From Algoriphagus sp. AGSA1 (GTDB lineage Bacteria > Bacteroidota > Bacteroidia > Cytophagales > Cyclobacteriaceae): a stretch of 64,000 nucleotides of DNA. Positions 63,622 to 64,000 of this stretch are shown here, piece by piece. The stretch is taken from contig NZ_JAJUWR010000007.1 in assembly GCF_021390545.1 (NCBI RefSeq), positions 1-64,000 on the forward strand, given 5' to 3'. The notes below the pieces were generated by a model. The model was not told the DNA's origin and searched no databases. It saw only the letters and a list, made by a program, of their open reading frames with translations. A program made the position numbers and the translations under genes. Numbering within the stretch: the stretch's first letter is position 1; each line of letters begins with the position of its first letter.

Positions 63622-64000
63622 ATGACCTTCGAGTACCTCAAAGCGCTTCATATCATTTTTGTAGTCACCTGGTTTGCAGGGCTATTCTATATTGTCCGGC
63701 TGTTTATCTACCAGACCGAAGCCATGGAGCGCCCGGAAGCCGAACGCATCATACTTAAGCCTCAGCTTGACCTCATGGCATCGAGGCTCTGGTACATCAT
63801 CACCTGGCCGTCCGCAGTACTTACACTGATTTTCGGGTCATTGGTTTTGAGCCATCGAATGGAATTTTTACATCTGGGCTTTATGCATGCCAAACTCGGA
63901 TTTGTATTCTTGCTATACTGCTACCATCTGTGGTGTCACAAATTATTCAAAGAACTTCAGACTGGACGAACCCGATGGACTTCTACGCAGTTGAGGATAT
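63622..64000 (+). CDS. hemJ: Protoporphyrinogen IX oxidase HemJ (5' part)
   Basis: The first 126 codons are seen; the gene runs off the right end of the window. The typical HemJ start is visible (KALHIIFVVTWFAGLFYIVRL), with the conserved His9 in transmembrane helix 1, Arg20 and the YIVRLFIYQTEA segment. MHAKLGFVFLLYCYHLWC in the third helix is also typical. The family oxidises protoporphyrinogen in heme synthesis and lies in the inner membrane. Full length is usually about 180 aa, so the last third is missing here. An unrelated CopD-like protein is the alternative, but the helix pattern favours HemJ. Confidence 0.9.
   Translation, partial: MTFEYLKALHIIFVVTWFAGLFYIVRLFIYQTEAMERPEAERIILKPQLDLMASRLWYIITWPSAVLTLIFGSLVLSHRMEFLHLGFMHAKLGFVFLLYCYHLWCHKLFKELQTGRTRWTSTQLRI

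Overview
The window looks like chromosomal DNA of a Bacteroidota bacterium, most likely order Cytophagales and plausibly Algoriphagus or another Cyclobacteriaceae. The supporting signs are two SusC/SusD outer-membrane pairs, PVC-type cytochrome dehydrogenases, DUF5687 and DUF1080 proteins, many lipoprotein signal peptides, a BtuG-like surface propeller next to a B12 receptor, and almost no Shine-Dalgarno sequences. The genus is inference. No rRNA, tRNA, CRISPR array, prophage or intact insertion sequence was seen.

Region 1 (162-22401) is a carbohydrate-uptake and oxidation island. Two SusC/SusD pairs diverge from a shared 431-bp promoter region, and each is followed by a large PVC-type protein with a terminal cytochrome c domain. 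The minus-strand arm continues with a DUF1080 lipoprotein, a DUF4432 epimerase-like protein, a cupin-like isomerase homologue, a TIM-barrel isomerase and a Gfo/Idh/MocA oxidoreductase. This set fits a 3-keto-sugar (oxidative glycoside cleavage) route.

Region 2 (22775-27921) has a GlxA-type regulator followed by a secreted DJ-1-like protein and an esterase-like lipoprotein. The last two share an identical CX2CX3CX10CPHC module after the signal peptide. An FG-GAP propeller protein and a HopJ-family protein follow.

Region 3 (27971-34859) is a tightly overlapping membrane/AAA+ cluster (SpoIIM-like, membrane protein, DUF4129, DUF4350, MoxR, DUF58) with a divergent RDD gene. Region 4 (35070-43533) holds small metabolic and hypothetical genes: YdeI-like, a serine hydrolase pseudogene broken by an in-frame stop plus a deletion, two GNATs, DUF3050, DUF1330, an MFS transporter, a truncated remnant, two beta-propeller proteins and a GAF protein.

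Region 5 (43745-50134) has a small secreted protein and a complete RND efflux operon ending in a strong terminator. Region 6 (50132-54558) has a Fic protein with a C-terminal winged helix, whose promoter region carries a helically phased array of TGRACA-N13-TGTYCA dyads, then a DUF5687 ABC exporter and a MazF/PemK-type toxin-antitoxin pair.

Region 7 (54673-64000) is a vitamin B12 region: divergent btuFCD and riboswitch-btuB-btuG, then a DUF3298 lipoprotein, meaB (a chaperone of the B12-dependent methylmalonyl-CoA mutase), a small membrane protein, and the 5' part of hemJ running off the window.
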